Part shown: one piece after another, positions 10,583 through 22,222 of the stretch
Numbering within the stretch: the stretch's first letter is position 1
How the letters are laid out: every line of letters starts with the position of its first letter
From: Seminavis robusta
Taxonomy: Eukaryota > Bacillariophyta > Bacillariophyceae > Naviculales > Naviculaceae
Reading direction: 5' to 3'
Assembly: GCA_903772945.1 (NCBI GenBank)
Contig: CAICTM010000262.1
Coordinates: forward strand, 1 to 64,000
Length of the DNA stretch: 64,000 nt
The notes under the pieces: generated by a model
Seen by the model: the letters and a program-made list of their open reading frames with translations, nothing else
Databases searched by the model: none
What the model was told of the DNA's origin: nothing
Position numbers and translations under genes: made by a program

Positions 10583-13500
10583 CTATGAACCCATCTCGAT
10601 GATATCGTCAGCATCAGCATAGAGCTCTCTTAGCTTATCAAGTGTTTCCTCGTCGGTGGACCACATTCCTCGTCCAGCTGCCTCGAGGAACCTTCTGACA
10701 ACTGAATGAGCTTGTAGTTAGCAACCGGCTTGCAACTGCAAGTACGAATGACAACACGGGTACCATCGAGCTTACCATTTTTGAAGGCCTCAGGGTTACT
10801 TTTCTGGAGTTGCTTGGCCACGGCTTCATCCAGGGCGTATCTCTCGGCCGCTTGGTCGAACACAAAATTATCAACTTCGGCTGTTGCTGCCCAGCCAACC
10901 ATTGCTGTCATTCTTTGCGAGATCTCGTATGCCCCGCCCGACCCTTGCTGAAGCATGGCGTCTCTCCACTTGGGATTGAGCATTTTGCTCCTATACTCGA
11001 CTCTCAGAACATCCTCGAGCTCTTGTACCGGAATATCCTCGTCTGCGGACCCGCTGAAAGCCTCTACAATGGAAACGGACACTTTCTTCTTTCTCCCTGT
11101 TGTCGGGTCAGCTGCCTTTCTGTTTTCGGCAGCTTTCTTGAGTGCTCCAGTATTGGCCTGTGATCGCGCCGAAGATCCGAGCAGTTAGTTGGACATTCGA
11201 TGTGGTTTCTTTATTACGCCGGTATCACTCACATAATACTCCTGTATGTCTGACAAGCCGTACTCGACTGAGTCAATCTCCTGCACGACTCTTTCGGTAG
11301 TCTCCAGTAGTTTGTCCAAAACTTCGGGGCGAGCTGTTCCAGCTGTACCCACCCCAGTTCCTTCACCACGACCATACGCGAAGACGTTTCTACCTTTCCA
11401 AGTTTCTCCGAGTGCCTCGCTTTCAGACCAGTCACCTGTGCCAACAACCTCGTTGACCATGGAGCCGTAATCTCCTGGTGGGTTGCTAAAAAGCCGAGCT
11501 GCAGGTCTCTCAACGCCATCGTCGCGCAGACTCTCTGCGTGCTTCTTGACAAAGTTCATTTCATTTGGTTCATCCGCTGCTGCTGCCCTTTCAAACATGT
11601 CGTCCAACAGATCGACCACATTGGCAAACGAATCTCGGAAGATGCCACTAAGCGAGGCCAAGACGTCCACTCGAGGTCTCCCAAGCTCTTCAAGAGGTAC
11701 AAGATCGAACCTCACAATACGGCCGGTACCTTCCTTAACTGGTTTGGCGCCCACTAAAGCAAGAACGATCGCCACCGATTCTCCCCTGGTTTTGATGGCG
11801 TCGAGGCCCCAAAGTGTCACAGCGACAGTTTCTGGATAATGCCCATCGTTCATAGCTTGATGTTGTCTCAAAGTCTCCGCAGCGATCCGCTGCCCTCGAG
11901 CCCACGCTGTTGCTGAGGGCATCCTGTAAGGATCCAGGGCGTAGATGTTCTTGCCAGTCGGAAGCACGGATGTTCCGTCCCTGAGCAAGTCGCCTCCAGG
12001 TTTCGCAGGGACGTAGCCTCCATCAAGGGCGTTGACAATTGAATCCATTTCTTCTGTAGATGCGCTCAACAAGCGGACAATATCTGTGGCGTCCTTTGTC
12101 ATGTCGTCAGAGTGCTCGCCATCCTTTGCCGACGCATCGTCGGCTGTTCCGAATAATCCTTCCAAGAAACTTGAAAATCCATCCAGGAAAGCTGAGCTAG
12201 TACCTTCGGTCTTGGTTTCATGCCACTCGGCAATAACCGTATCGCAATCCTCCTCAGACAGCTCGTCACCATAGTATGCATTCAAGTAACTCTTCAGTTC
12301 TTCATCTGACGGCGATGCTCCAAGAACATGCAGACCGCTTGAAAACAGTCTCTCTTGAAGCACGAAGAGATAGTCGGAAAGACTGGTAACCCACTTGTTG
12401 AATGCACTGACGTCGTAGGTGTCTGGCAACTCAGTTCCCTCAAACGCTTCTTCGCTTGTAGGATCGAGCGCTAGTGGCGGCACATCACTTCCAAGACCGG
12501 CCTTTTGCGCAGTGCTAAAGATAGCTGCTCGCACGTCAGCAGCTGCAGCATCACTTTTGTCACGATCGCCTCCTGACCTATATTCATCCACGAGCTCCTT
12601 CAGATTCGCCAAATCCAAATAAAGACCCGCTCTTCCATATGGAGGCACGTTGTATGAAACCAGCGTGCCGTAGCCTCGTCGTTTGGCAAGAATACTCTCG
12701 GATGGATTGTTGGCTGCGTATGCATATATGTTGGGGAGCTCTCCCAGCAGTTCATCAGACCACGACTGCCGATCATTGCCCAATTGTTGACCAGGTAGCC
12801 ACTCGACTAAGCAAAGCGATGTGAGCGGCATGCCATCATGTTGGCGTAGCCTTATGCCAGTGACACACTATTTCTTTGACTTACCTGTGCCGTGCATGCC
12901 AAGATGGATGACTGCCTGGCTTCCAAAACCGCGGTTTGATTCTGGTTGTCGCATCCATTCGTAGGCAGCGCAATACTGTGGGTGTGGAGTGAGGTCACGC
13001 TCAAACAAGAGCCTCATTGGGTCGCCCTCAACACCAAGCAATGGCTGTACAGTGATCCAGACGTTGCCAACCTGGAGGCCTGACACTACCATCTTCCCAT
13101 TGGCAGAGACTCCCGGTCCTCGTTCTTTTTCGGGCCATGCACGCCGAACTTTTCGGGTCATGTATTTTCCCAACACTTTCTCCAAATCATCCCATGTCAC
13201 GTCAAGTGCCTTGACTGTGGCTCCTCCAAGACCACCTCCTGGTCTCGCCAGCGTTGCTGCTACTGTCTCATCGCCAGCGGTCGCTCGCGTGATCTTAGCG
13301 TCGACCGCATCTTGCATCCTCTCGGCTCCTCCCGTAATGACTGGATTTTCGCAGAGAATGCTAAGAGCGGCCACCAAGCTTTCTCCTGAAGCGTCAGGGT
13401 CAGACGGAAAGCTCCCGACATCATACCCTTCCTCGTCGAGTCGCTTTAGCAGGTTCTCCAGAGATTGCGGGACATCTAGCAATGCAGCTGTGCCGACTGC

Positions 13501-15216
13501 GCCAACATTGGGTGGGAATCCGTACAGGGAAATGGCAATCTTGCGCTCTGATTTGGGTGTGTTGTGCAGAGAGGTCCACGCCTTGACTCTGCTGGTCAGC
13601 TTTCGCACTCGTTCTGGCACGAGAGCAATTTTGTCACCCACCAGACCGCCTAGAACAACAGTATCAATAGCGCCATCCAATTCCGGCAGCGAATAGAGAA
13701 CAACCGACTGAAGACCCAAGACACCGTTGGTCCTCCACTGTGGGATGCTTTGCAGCAGCAGTGGCGAGGCCACCATGTATGGGACATTCATGCTGCGCAG
13801 TAGCACCTCTGCAACTTCAATGTTTCGACCCGCTTCGGCAGATCCAGCAGGGCCACCGACCAGTGGAAAGCCAACGGTGTTGACAATGATGTCAATCCTT
13901 GCTGCCTTGTACGGCTGGTAGGTATCATCGCGGACAATCTCCCCCCTCGTAACACCTTGAATTTCGTGTTCACTGGTCAACAGATCTCTCACAATCGTGT
14001 GTGCTTCCACGCCATTGATAAAGATGGGCACTGGTATCAATCCCTGTTCTTCCATGATTTGAATGAGATCCAGAATATATCGTTGCTCCGTAATGACATG
14101 CTTTCGATACAAGAGCACTGCGACACGGGGTGCATCCGACGGCGCGAGTTGAAAGTTGTACTTTTGTGCCAAGTCGATGGTTGTCGTTTTGGATGTCCGC
14201 CACTCCATGTAGGCCGCCGGTGACTCAAAAAAGCGTTGTTGTTGATTGTTGCTGCTATGTTGTATCTCTTTGTCGCGTAACGTATGAAGGAGTCCAATAT
14301 CGGGTGTGACCTCCAATTCGGGCAACACCAACTCGACACTGTCGTTTGCTTGACGTGTGCTGCTGTCACAGCGATGGGCAATGATCCGAAGCATGGCTCC
14401 TACATTATTTTTGCCACCTTGATTCCAGAATCGATAGGATTCCAGCCACGTTCGTAGATCGGACGCCTTTTCTCCCGGTACAAACTTGAGCAAGTCCGGC
14501 CCGAATTTGAGTAGTTTCAAGTATCCATTGATGCGATCTTCTTCCTTGCCACTTCCAAATTTGGAGAGAATGGCCTTGACAGCGGGTGGTGGACCCGCCG
14601 GCCCATCGCCCGTGGTGGCCATGTTGAAGGATCCCACCTGATTAAATGTCATGATTTCCGTGGCACATTCAAACAAGAGCCGCGGACCTTTGACATACGG
14701 CAGTAAACTCTCGACGACGAGTACATCATCGTAATCGAAAATCAAGCTACCCACAAAGGCATCCGCGTTTTTGACGGCCTCTTCAAAGACAGGATTGACG
14801 CCCAAATCTTGGTCATTGACATTGGTGACGCTGCTTCGAATATCCGAGTCAGCAAAGACGGAGAGTTCGACATTAAAGTCGGCTGCCATGTCCTTGGCGG
14901 CTTGGTAGTAGAGATCGCGATTGAAGGATTCAAAACCAGCCACTAGCACAATCTTGATCTTGTCGTCGTTGTCTTGTTTGGAATTGGGTGCAACCAGGGT
15001 ATCTTCTCTTTCAATAGTGGCATGTTGTATGGTGGTGGTGGATAGGGTTCTTCTTTGGATGATTGGAGAACCCAATGCGGAAGAAGGCACATTCTTGTGT
15101 ACCGGTATGGTGGGATTGGTAGGTGATGGGACCAAAAATGCTGAAGCTTGCAGCAATGCAGCGAAGGCCACAGTCCAGAACACAAGGATGGGCGCCATCA
15201 TGGATATATCCTTCAT
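10583..15216 (-). CDS. CHLH: Magnesium-chelatase subunit H, plastid
   Basis: Four exons inferred: 15216-12885, 12806-11233, 11157-10776 and 10701-10583. All junctions keep the family sequence continuous, for example HLGMHG-T-VEWLPGQQLGND across the first intron and VVRRFLEAAGRGMW across the last. The product is about 1,468 aa and nearly full length for ChlH/BchH. It is the porphyrin-binding subunit that, with ChlI and ChlD, inserts Mg2+ into protoporphyrin IX, the first committed step of chlorophyll synthesis in the plastid. The N-terminus (start at the ATG at 15216; the frame continues upstream only from a TTG) is a signal peptide ending LLQASAF-LVPS, the diatom plastid motif. It is transcribed divergently from the FCP gene at 15679, which suggests co-regulation by light. 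Confidence 0.95.
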
Positions 15217-15678
15217 GTTAACTAATAGAATCAAACAGTACTGCCTATTATCATTTAGCTAGCCAGCTTTGTATTCTCAAGCCGCTTCTTTGTTTCTCGT
15301 TTGCTTTTCTTCAGTTGTCTTTTGTGCTGGGATTATTGTTGTCCATCACGAGAGAATGGATCTTTGACTGAGTCACTCAGAGTTCGCGAATTCAGTCCAG
15401 TCACTGAGTCAAAAGATCCATAAATAAGCTGGTTGAGCTGAGCTTTGTTGGATGGCATAGATTGAAGATTCCATAGAATACAGATTCCAGATTCCTCCTT
15501 GAAGATCTAACTTCGCGATCCTTGACCGAACGCTTACGTGTGATGGCAAAGCGACAATGCTTTGGTGGGCTATCCAACAGCTGCAACACGACGTTTCTTC
15601 GTTGTGGGGTCTGTGAGGAGTGCCGATTGTCGTCTCGTTGCTACATTCCCAGTTCCAAGCCGGAAAATACCCTTCACG
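15217..15678. promoter_or_regulatory. Shared promoter region of CHLH and FCP
   Basis: 462 bp separate the two divergent ATGs. At 15363-15413 there is an interrupted near-palindrome: TTTGACTGAGTCACTCAG at 15363-15380 and CAGTCACTGAGTCAAA at 15398-15413, flanking the palindrome TTCGCGAA (15383-15390). Each arm holds a TGAGTCA-like core of the type bound by bZIP dimers. Binding by a bZIP factor is an inference from the motif; the mirrored layout between two light-related genes is directly visible. Confidence 0.6.
15363..15413. promoter_or_regulatory. Mirrored TGAGTCA-type sites
   Basis: Two inverted copies of a GACTGAGTCACT-like box around a TTCGCGAA palindrome, about 265 bp before the FCP ATG and about 150 bp before the CHLH ATG. 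bZIP-like sites by motif only. Confidence 0.5.
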
Positions 15679-16485
15679 ATGCGTGCCGCTATCCTTTCTC
15701 TCCTTCTTGCTGGCGCCGCTGCCTTTGCCCCTGCTCAGCAGGTAGGTTTCCTTCTGTAGTCCTTTTGTGATGAGACAATGAGTTTCATTATCAGTTGCAT
15801 ATAGTGACAATGTCGTCTCACGTTTCGTCTTTCTTACCAACTATTCATTTCAGGGTGCCCGCACTTCGGTTGCTTTGAATGCGGAGGAATTCTCAAAGTC
15901 CATCCCTTTCTTGGTCCGACCTGAGAAACTCGATGGATCCATGGCAGGAGATATGGGATTTGACCCCATGCGTCTGTAAGTCATGATACTACATGTTTAG
16001 AATTGTTCCCTCCATCTTGCAAGTAGCTCACGCCCTTGACTTTATTTGTTTTTTTCCTATTCTATACTATCAGGTCTGATATTCAGACTGACTTGACCTA
16101 TGCTCGTTGGGCTGAATTGAAGCACGGACGCATGTGCATGCTTGCCATTTGCGGTATCGTCACCACTCAACTTGGAATCCACTTGCCAGGAGAACAGTTC
16201 GCAACCACCGACATCTTCGCAGCTCCCGCTAGCGTCGGATTCGCTGGAAACCTTCAAGTCTTCCTTGGAATTGGAACCATCGAACTTATGAACTTCTACA
16301 AACACTACGATGGCAGTGAACCAGGTGAATTACCCGGATGGGAACCCCGTGGATGGGACTCCGTGCCCGAGTCCACCAAGGCCGTCCGCAAAGAACAAGA
16401 AATTGTACACTGCCGTCTCGCCATGATTGCTTTCACCGGCGCCATTGTTCAGAGTCTTTTGTTCAATGAGCCTCTTTTGGGTTAA
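15679..16485 (+). CDS. Fucoxanthin-chlorophyll a/c light-harvesting protein
   Basis: Three exons inferred: 15679-15741, 15854-15975 and 16074-16485, 198 aa. Exon 1 encodes only the signal peptide with the plastid motif AAAFAP, separating targeting from the mature protein. The mature part has the LHC signatures FDPMRLSD, the helix-1 motif with a chlorophyll-binding Glu-Arg/Lys pattern ([16 protein letters not shown]) and the helix-3 counterpart ([15 protein letters not shown]). The usual length for this superfamily is about 190-210 aa. It binds fucoxanthin and chlorophylls a/c in the thylakoid membrane. Assignment to Lhcf, Lhcr or Lhcx was not possible by eye; the mature N-terminus ([21 protein letters not shown]) looks more like the red-lineage group. 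Neighbour CHLH is divergent. Confidence 0.93.
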
Positions 16486-17664
16486 ACATTTCATTATTCT
16501 TTTCAGTAATGAATATGACATTCTCCACGCCCATCCTGTAGCGCTACCTGCTGGCTAGGTTTCATAAACGCGTTTACTAGATAGAACGCATTTTGAGCCA
16601 TGTGCATACGTTTTGTAGACTTTCAGAGGTTCATGTAGGATGGTTTTCCTAAAGTGCAATGGATATGTAAGATGCTGCTTTCTCACAAGAACCTCGTTGG
16701 TGGGTTGGTCTCGGCGTCTAGCACCAGGGCTGGTGACTTCTCCTGGGTTGAGCCTTGCTTGAGTATGTAGCAAGTCCATCCTGTGAACCCGTTTTACACA
16801 CGCTTCGTTCTTTTTTAACCACATTCTGCTCGACTTCCACCGTATCTTCAATGACAACTGGAGCCATTGCTGGTACCGCTACGAGCTGGGCAAGAGCAGA
16901 CCGCACCTGCTGTTGAAGCTTGCCCAGGCCCTGTCCTCCCCTACTGGCTGTTACAAGGAACCTCCACCATGGTCAACTTTTGAAAGCCCTCCATGTATGT
17001 GTGGTTGACGATGAGAGTTACGATATGACTTGGCAGCCAACTGCAAAGGTATGGTCAAATTGATGCGCTGAAATACGCTCATGAGAGTGGCTGTCCATGG
17101 GATGAGTTTACATGCTATTGGGCAGCAGCTAGATGCAACCGCCATTTGGAACATGAAATCAACCGTACCGGCGCATGCAAATGCATGTCCATGGCATGAA
17201 GAGACAAGCAAAGAAACGGTTGAAGGACAAACACACGTGTACCAATGCAGGTGAGAATGGTCATATGGCTGGACTCCATTGTAGGAACACCAAAGCTTGC
17301 CTTGGTAGAAGAATGGATGGTGCCCCTATTGCTTGTGGCATGTAGTTGTTACGGGAGCATGTATCTACAAAGCTGTTAACTAGCCCACTCCCTGGTTCTG
17401 CCCTTTGGATTGTGTGTTGTCCCTCAGGCATTGCAGGGAGTGCAGGGCACAGCCTTATTCGCCGGGTTCCAAATCTCATCGGCGGTTCAATGGCTGGAAC
17501 GACGGACAACCGCTACACAGGATGGCGGACAATGTCATGGGCATCAGCTGAAAACATTTAAGCGGTTATACAGTTAGCCAGAGGCGACATGATAAAACCA
17601 AAAGAATCAACCCCCGGATTCAACGCCAGAAACCCCAGCAACCACCATCTGAATTCCTCTTTCA
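16486..17664. other. Intergenic with ankyrin relic
   Basis: No intact gene. It contains the degraded ankyrin repeat described at 17046-17190. The remainder shows only short unsupported frames. Confidence 0.55.
17046..17190 (+). pseudogene. Ankyrin-repeat relic (17 kb)
   Basis: One frame reads GQIDALKYAHESGCPWDEF and then a Cys/Ala-rich helix and HLE, the typical unit of the large diatom ankyrin family (G-x-L-x-x-L-x-Y-A-H-x-x-G-C-P-W). Stops and frame changes surround it and no gene can be built. Similar debris lies at 32309-32545 and 39220-39345, also on the plus strand. Confidence 0.65.
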
Positions 17665-19026
17665 TTAAGACTCTTGGCACGCAAACATGACCAAGGCTTC
17701 CCCCGCATCAAACTTTTGGATTTGTGATTCTGTGGTCAACTTTCGTACAACATGAGTGGGTACTTGTTGGTGCTTTGGTTGGTCGCCTTGATCCGCCGAG
17801 TTGTTGGAGACGATGGAATGTTGGGATTCTTGCTGCTGGTGCTGGGCACCCCCCAGCATCCCTTGTTCGTCCATGACCGTCTCATCATCGTCATCACTCA
17901 AATTATGGGCCGCCCGTTTGTCCTCGTTCTGTTGCGGCTGTTGTTGGATGCTCCGGTCATGCATTTCGGGAGTTTGTTCCTTTCCGTCTTCCTGCATGGG
18001 TTCTGCATAGTCAAACACTCCAACTTTGGAGGAACGTTGATGTTGCTGCTCCTGCTGGTTCGTTGCTGTAGCCACTTCCACATTATTCATGCTGGTGATT
18101 GCCAACTCGGGCAGCTTCCAGAGTTGCGCACAAACCGTTGCCATGGATGTATCATAGGACTCAATGCCGATGGGCTTCTCTTTCGTTTCACCCGTATGAT
18201 TTTCTTCTTGCTCTTCTTCCGACAGCACGTTGCGGACCAAAACCCCAATGCGCTGACAGATTTCCTCTTGCAATTCCGCCAAGCGTCGTTTCTCCCGTGC
18301 CAACAGAGCTCCTTTGGGGATGGCAGTATCATTTTGTGTTGGTTGTTGTGAATTAAAGTAGTCTTCTTCGTTGGCTCCTAGTGCATCCAGCAGATTTTCA
18401 GAGAGCGTCCAATTGTGTTCGGCAAATTGCTGCAAGGCTTGACTGCCTAGTTGTAATTGTGTCAAGACCGTGTGCATTTCCTCGTCCAACAACTGGAGTG
18501 TCCTGGTTGTTTGGTATTGTCCCTCTACCTCTAACAGTGGGACGAGAGGGCGCAAGTACGGATGGCTCTTGTTGCTTTGGGTACACGATGTAGCTTTTGG
18601 ATGAGATGATGACGTGAGCAATTTGAGCTGGAATTGACGACTCCATGCTCGATGTTTGAGACTGTCCGTGCTGGCTTGAAAGAGGACATCCCATTCCTGA
18701 CTCCAAGAGAGGATCTGTAACATACAACGGGCTTCGGCTCGCGTCAACAAGGGTTTGCCGTTGGGATGATCCGCACGAGAGGGAACAGCGTTGTCTGTGG
18801 GAATCTGACGAAAGATAATCTCCAAGGGAACCGCCAGTAGGTACTCCAAGCTGGTGCTGTCCAAAGATGACTGGTTGCCTTTTAGTATGCCATGCGGGTA
18901 ATGATTGCCTTTGTTGTCCTCCTCCACGGCCTTGTTATCTCTTGTGGATTCATCCTGTGGCAAGTCACTTTGGCTGCTGCTGCCATTGTTGCGCGCCTTG
19001 CGTTTACGAGAATTGGACTGGCTCAT
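17665..19026 (-). CDS. Hypothetical hydrophilic protein
   Basis: Single exon, 453 aa from the ATG at 19026; the frame continues upstream only from non-ATG codons. I do not recognise a family. The N-terminus is basic (SRKRKARNNG, a possible nuclear signal). Residues about 55-330 look folded and helical, with repeated Leu/Trp/Gln helices (for example LQILSWSQEWDVLF and REKRRLAELQEEICQRIGVLVRNVL). The C-terminal third is Gln/Asp/Glu-rich low complexity. There is no signal peptide or membrane segment. A nuclear or RNA/DNA-associated role is possible from composition only. It lies tail-to-tail with the FCP gene and head-to-head with the HemW-like gene, 269 bp away. Confidence 0.7.
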   Translation of the reverse strand: MSQSNSRKRKARNNGSSSQSDLPQDESTRDNKAVEEDNKGNHYPHGILKGNQSSLDSTSLEYLLAVPLEIIFRQIPTDNAVPSRADHPNGKPLLTRAEARCMLQILSWSQEWDVLFQASTDSLKHRAWSRQFQLKLLTSSSHPKATSCTQSNKSHPYLRPLVPLLEVEGQYQTTRTLQLLDEEMHTVLTQLQLGSQALQQFAEHNWTLSENLLDALGANEEDYFNSQQPTQNDTAIPKGALLAREKRRLAELQEEICQRIGVLVRNVLSEEEQEENHTGETKEKPIGIESYDTSMATVCAQLWKLPELAITSMNNVEVATATNQQEQQHQRSSKVGVFDYAEPMQEDGKEQTPEMHDRSIQQQPQQNEDKRAAHNLSDDDDETVMDEQGMLGGAQHQQQESQHSIVSNNSADQGDQPKHQQVPTHVVRKLTTESQIQKFDAGEALVMFACQES

Positions 19027-19295
19027 GGTCGTCGGGTTGGGTTCTGTTCTTGTCGGCTGGGTGGAAAATGAGGGGAGATCGAATTCCACGTGTTGGCTGG
19101 AAAAAGTGGGGTTTCCTAAGAGTTGATGCCGACCACATCCGGAGTTGGGGTAACTAGAATGACTACACGTAGTAATAATAGCTTTGAAAGCTTTTCTAAA
19201 TACCCCGCTATCCTTGATACAAGAGGTCGGCAGCGTTTTTTCGTGCCAACGGCTTTTGACGCTTTATTGTGGCTTCACTTGACTTGGATATCGCC

Positions 19296-20975
19296 ATGAA
19301 GCTGCTCCAATGCAGACGATGGTGCTCTTCTGTGAGTACCGGTAACTTAGCCTTCCTCCTTAGCTTGACCTTTATCCCCCAAAGAACGGCTGGGTTCGTC
19401 ATAATCAACAATAATGATGGCCGGATACCTAGCCGCATCCTCCGTGCCACCGATTCTGATGAGTCGAACAAGCCATCATCCTTTGAGATTGGTCTCTACG
19501 TACACATTCCCTATTGCCGAAGACGATGCCGATATTGCAATTTTGCCATTGTCCCCATTGGAACACAGGTTGACACGGAATCGCCACCATCAAGACGATC
19601 AGATGATGAACTCGTGGATGTGGCTACCCAAGGATTCCTGCAAATGGATAGGGCTTACCGAAAATCCCTTTTGCAAGAGATTGAATGGCTCAGGAGCACC
19701 ACAGACGCAAGCGATAGTCCCATTATATTGAAATCCATTTATTTTGGAGGAGGTACTCCTTCTTTGGCACCCATTGAAACGATACATGCAATTTGGGAGG
19801 CACTATTTACTACTACATGTACTACTTCCAGTAGTACAACCGACAATACGCCACTCTTCCAGTTGACGCCCACTGCCGAAGTATCCATCGAAATGGACCC
19901 CGGCACCTTTTCCATTGAAAAGCTGTATGCCCTCAAAGATATTGGCTTCAACCGGATTTCTCTCGGAGTGCAGTCCTTTGACGACCGAGTTCTGGAAGCC
20001 ATTGGACGCGTCCACCGACGGCAAGATGTGCTCGAGGCCATCGCCATGATTCACACTGTCTTTTGTAAGGACGATAATGGTACACCACCAAACTACTCCA
20101 TTGATCTCATTTCGGGACTTCCTGGATTGGATCTGGCACTCTGGGCCGAGACGCTGGCAACGGCAACATCGCTGCAACCATCACCACCCAATCATATCAG
20201 CTTGTATGATTTGCAAATTGAACAAGGGACGGTGTTTGGAAAATGGTACAATCACCACAGCAGCGACGATAATAATAATGACGACTCGGTCAGTATCCAG
20301 CATGCGAGTCAACGAACCAGAGCCACGTCGTCCATCCTCCCTACAAAGAATGATCGTTCCATGCTGCCGTCCGAGGAAGATTCGGCATTCATGTACAAGT
20401 ACGCTGCTGGATATCTAAAGGCCAAAGGATTTGAGCATTACGAAGTGAGTTCCTATGCCCGCCACAATAATAATAATAAGATGCATCGCAGTCAGCACAA
20501 TCAAATCTACTGGGCCACCGATGGGCAATGGTTCGCTCTGGGGCTGGGAGCTACCAGCTTTGTCCGTGGACAAATGGTGGCTCGTCCAAGGACCATGGTG
20601 GATTACCAAACGTGGGCAGGGGAACTACAACAACAACAAGGAGGAGGAGAGCGGCAAGGCACGGTGGATTCGAAAGACTTCTTGACCGATGTCATTATGA
20701 AACGATTGAGGACGTCGGACGGTTTGGACCTCGATTGGATTGAACGTCATCATGGGAAAGAGTGTCTGGACTCCGTGATGAAAGGTGCCGCCCTTGGATT
20801 GGATTTGGGGTTGATGACACTAGTGGAGGTGGAAGATGATGATAAAGACAGCGGGGAGGGATCCAAGAAGAATGTCCTGAGGTTGGTGGACCCTGAAGGG
20901 TTCCTGTATTCGAACAACCTGATATCCAGTATCTTTGTAGAGCTGGATGAGATCCACGAGGATGGCGGAGACTGA
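19296..20975 (+). CDS. HemW-like radical-SAM protein
   Basis: Single exon, 559 aa, ATG at 19296. After an N-terminal hydrophobic segment (about 15-35, likely organelle targeting) comes YVHIPYCRRRCRYCNF, the radical-SAM CxxxCxxC cluster site. The fourth Cys of true HemN (CxxCxC) is absent, which fits HemW. Further family motifs: IYFGGGTPS, EVSIEMDPGTF, FNRISLGVQSFDD, SIDLISGLPG and HISLYDLQIEQGT. HemW is a SAM-dependent heme chaperone related to oxygen-independent coproporphyrinogen oxidase. Low-complexity inserts (Asp/Asn runs near residue 330 and Gln/Gly runs near 450) enlarge it beyond the roughly 380-450 aa of bacterial HemW. The plastid motif is not clean (TAGF), so plastid or mitochondrial location is open. 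Confidence 0.9.
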   Translation: MKLLQCRRWCSSVSTGNLAFLLSLTFIPQRTAGFVIINNNDGRIPSRILRATDSDESNKPSSFEIGLYVHIPYCRRRCRYCNFAIVPIGTQVDTESPPSRRSDDELVDVATQGFLQMDRAYRKSLLQEIEWLRSTTDASDSPIILKSIYFGGGTPSLAPIETIHAIWEALFTTTCTTSSSTTDNTPLFQLTPTAEVSIEMDPGTFSIEKLYALKDIGFNRISLGVQSFDDRVLEAIGRVHRRQDVLEAIAMIHTVFCKDDNGTPPNYSIDLISGLPGLDLALWAETLATATSLQPSPPNHISLYDLQIEQGTVFGKWYNHHSSDDNNNDDSVSIQHASQRTRATSSILPTKNDRSMLPSEEDSAFMYKYAAGYLKAKGFEHYEVSSYARHNNNNKMHRSQHNQIYWATDGQWFALGLGATSFVRGQMVARPRTMVDYQTWAGELQQQQGGGERQGTVDSKDFLTDVIMKRLRTSDGLDLDWIERHHGKECLDSVMKGAALGLDLGLMTLVEVEDDDKDSGEGSKKNVLRLVDPEGFLYSNNLISSIFVELDEIHEDGGD

Positions 20976-22222
20976 AGCTCCAAGATCAACACGACGACAC
21001 AGAACGTTCCTGCAGTCTTTAGCACCTGTCTGCCCAATTCCTGCGGATACTGTTGTCTTGTCCAGGAAGCATCATGTCTGCTGCGTGTGGATTCAGCAAG
21101 GAGCAACACTCAGTCCTGTATTGACACTGACGATGGCCGCATCCGCATCCTCGTCTGCCAACAAAACTGAGTATCGTTGGAGGCCGGGCCGGGCCCTGAG
21201 ATAGTCAAAAGTGCTAAAATAGCCTGTCTTTGGGGATGTAATGGTCAGATTGTCGAGCTTTTAGCATTCCTTCGCCACTATTCGGGCTCCTCATAAATTG
21301 TACTGTAGGTCCATTCCAATTCATAACGGACTTCTAAGTCCTCGCACATACTATCCAATGCTCATACGATTTTAGCAAAAAGTGACTGAAGTAAGTTTAC
21401 TCACAAACCGAATCGCTAAAACACAGGCTTTACTCTGTGATAACTTTCGGTTGTTTGACTTTTTCACCCCCCTTGGGAATCATCAGTGCTTGGGCTATTG
21501 TGGTACTTATGAAATCGAGGTTTATTCGGCATGCTCCGTATATTTCGTTGCAGGAGTTGATTAGCTTTTCTGGCGATTCTCTGGATCGTTTCAGTATCTC
21601 GAGTCGTTCCCTGTTGCATAGGCTGCAGTGTCGTGTCCCGAAGGTCTTGACAGTGCTGATGGGGTTGCCTTGCCATAGGATGCTAATTTCGATGCTGTTC
21701 CAATGCTCGCTGAGTTGCCACTTCTGGGGTAGGGACTGCATAGAACTGATCCATCCGCCCTGCAAATGTGAGCCCAACTTGGATCGGAGATTTTTGGGCA
21801 GCGACCGCTTCAACAACGACACCAAAAGATTGGCCATCATAGGTGGGTGATAAGTGAATACCTAGTCGACCCGCAGGGTTCCTGCGGTTGGCGCTGGGAA
21901 CAAGCAATAGGCGGCAGCTTTATCATAGTTATGTGAGTCCGTCACGGACACTATTATTGTCTTTTACCATATAGTTTAGATCTGTACGGTAGAGTGCACC
22001 GAATAACCCACAAAGACACTTATTTCTCTAGCTAGATCTGCAGCTTTCTGTGCGTCCGATGGCTTGGAACCTCAACCTGCAACTTGAGTAACCTCACTAC
22101 TAGCAGTAAATGGAACGTACACTCTTCATTGATTGATTGATTCATCGAAACACGTCGCAGCTTTGAAGCCCTGTAGTTAGTCTGAACAGCCCGTCAGGAA
22201 GACATCACATCCATACAAAATC
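20976..22222. other. Intergenic with retroelement relic
   Basis: No intact host gene. It contains the minus-strand retroelement fragment at 21433-21840, a CTAGCTAG box near 22030 and a short GATT repeat at 22131-22144. Confidence 0.55.
21433..21840 (-). pseudogene. Retrotransposon C-terminal fragment
   Basis: An open frame contains ISILWQGNPIS, KTFGTRHCSLCNRERLEIL and then LINSCNEIYGACR. This resembles the C-terminal zinc-binding tail that follows reverse transcriptase in some non-LTR or tyrosine-type retroelements (the C-x-L-C-x-x-E-x-L-x-I-L pattern followed by an N/C-R tail). There is no RT core in the window, so this is a truncated end. The exact family is uncertain. Confidence 0.5.

Noticed and set aside
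12989-13696. Long plus-strand open frame antisense to CHLH
   Set aside because: The minus-strand protein is clearly ChlH and the plus-strand frame is a codon-bias shadow without family resemblance.
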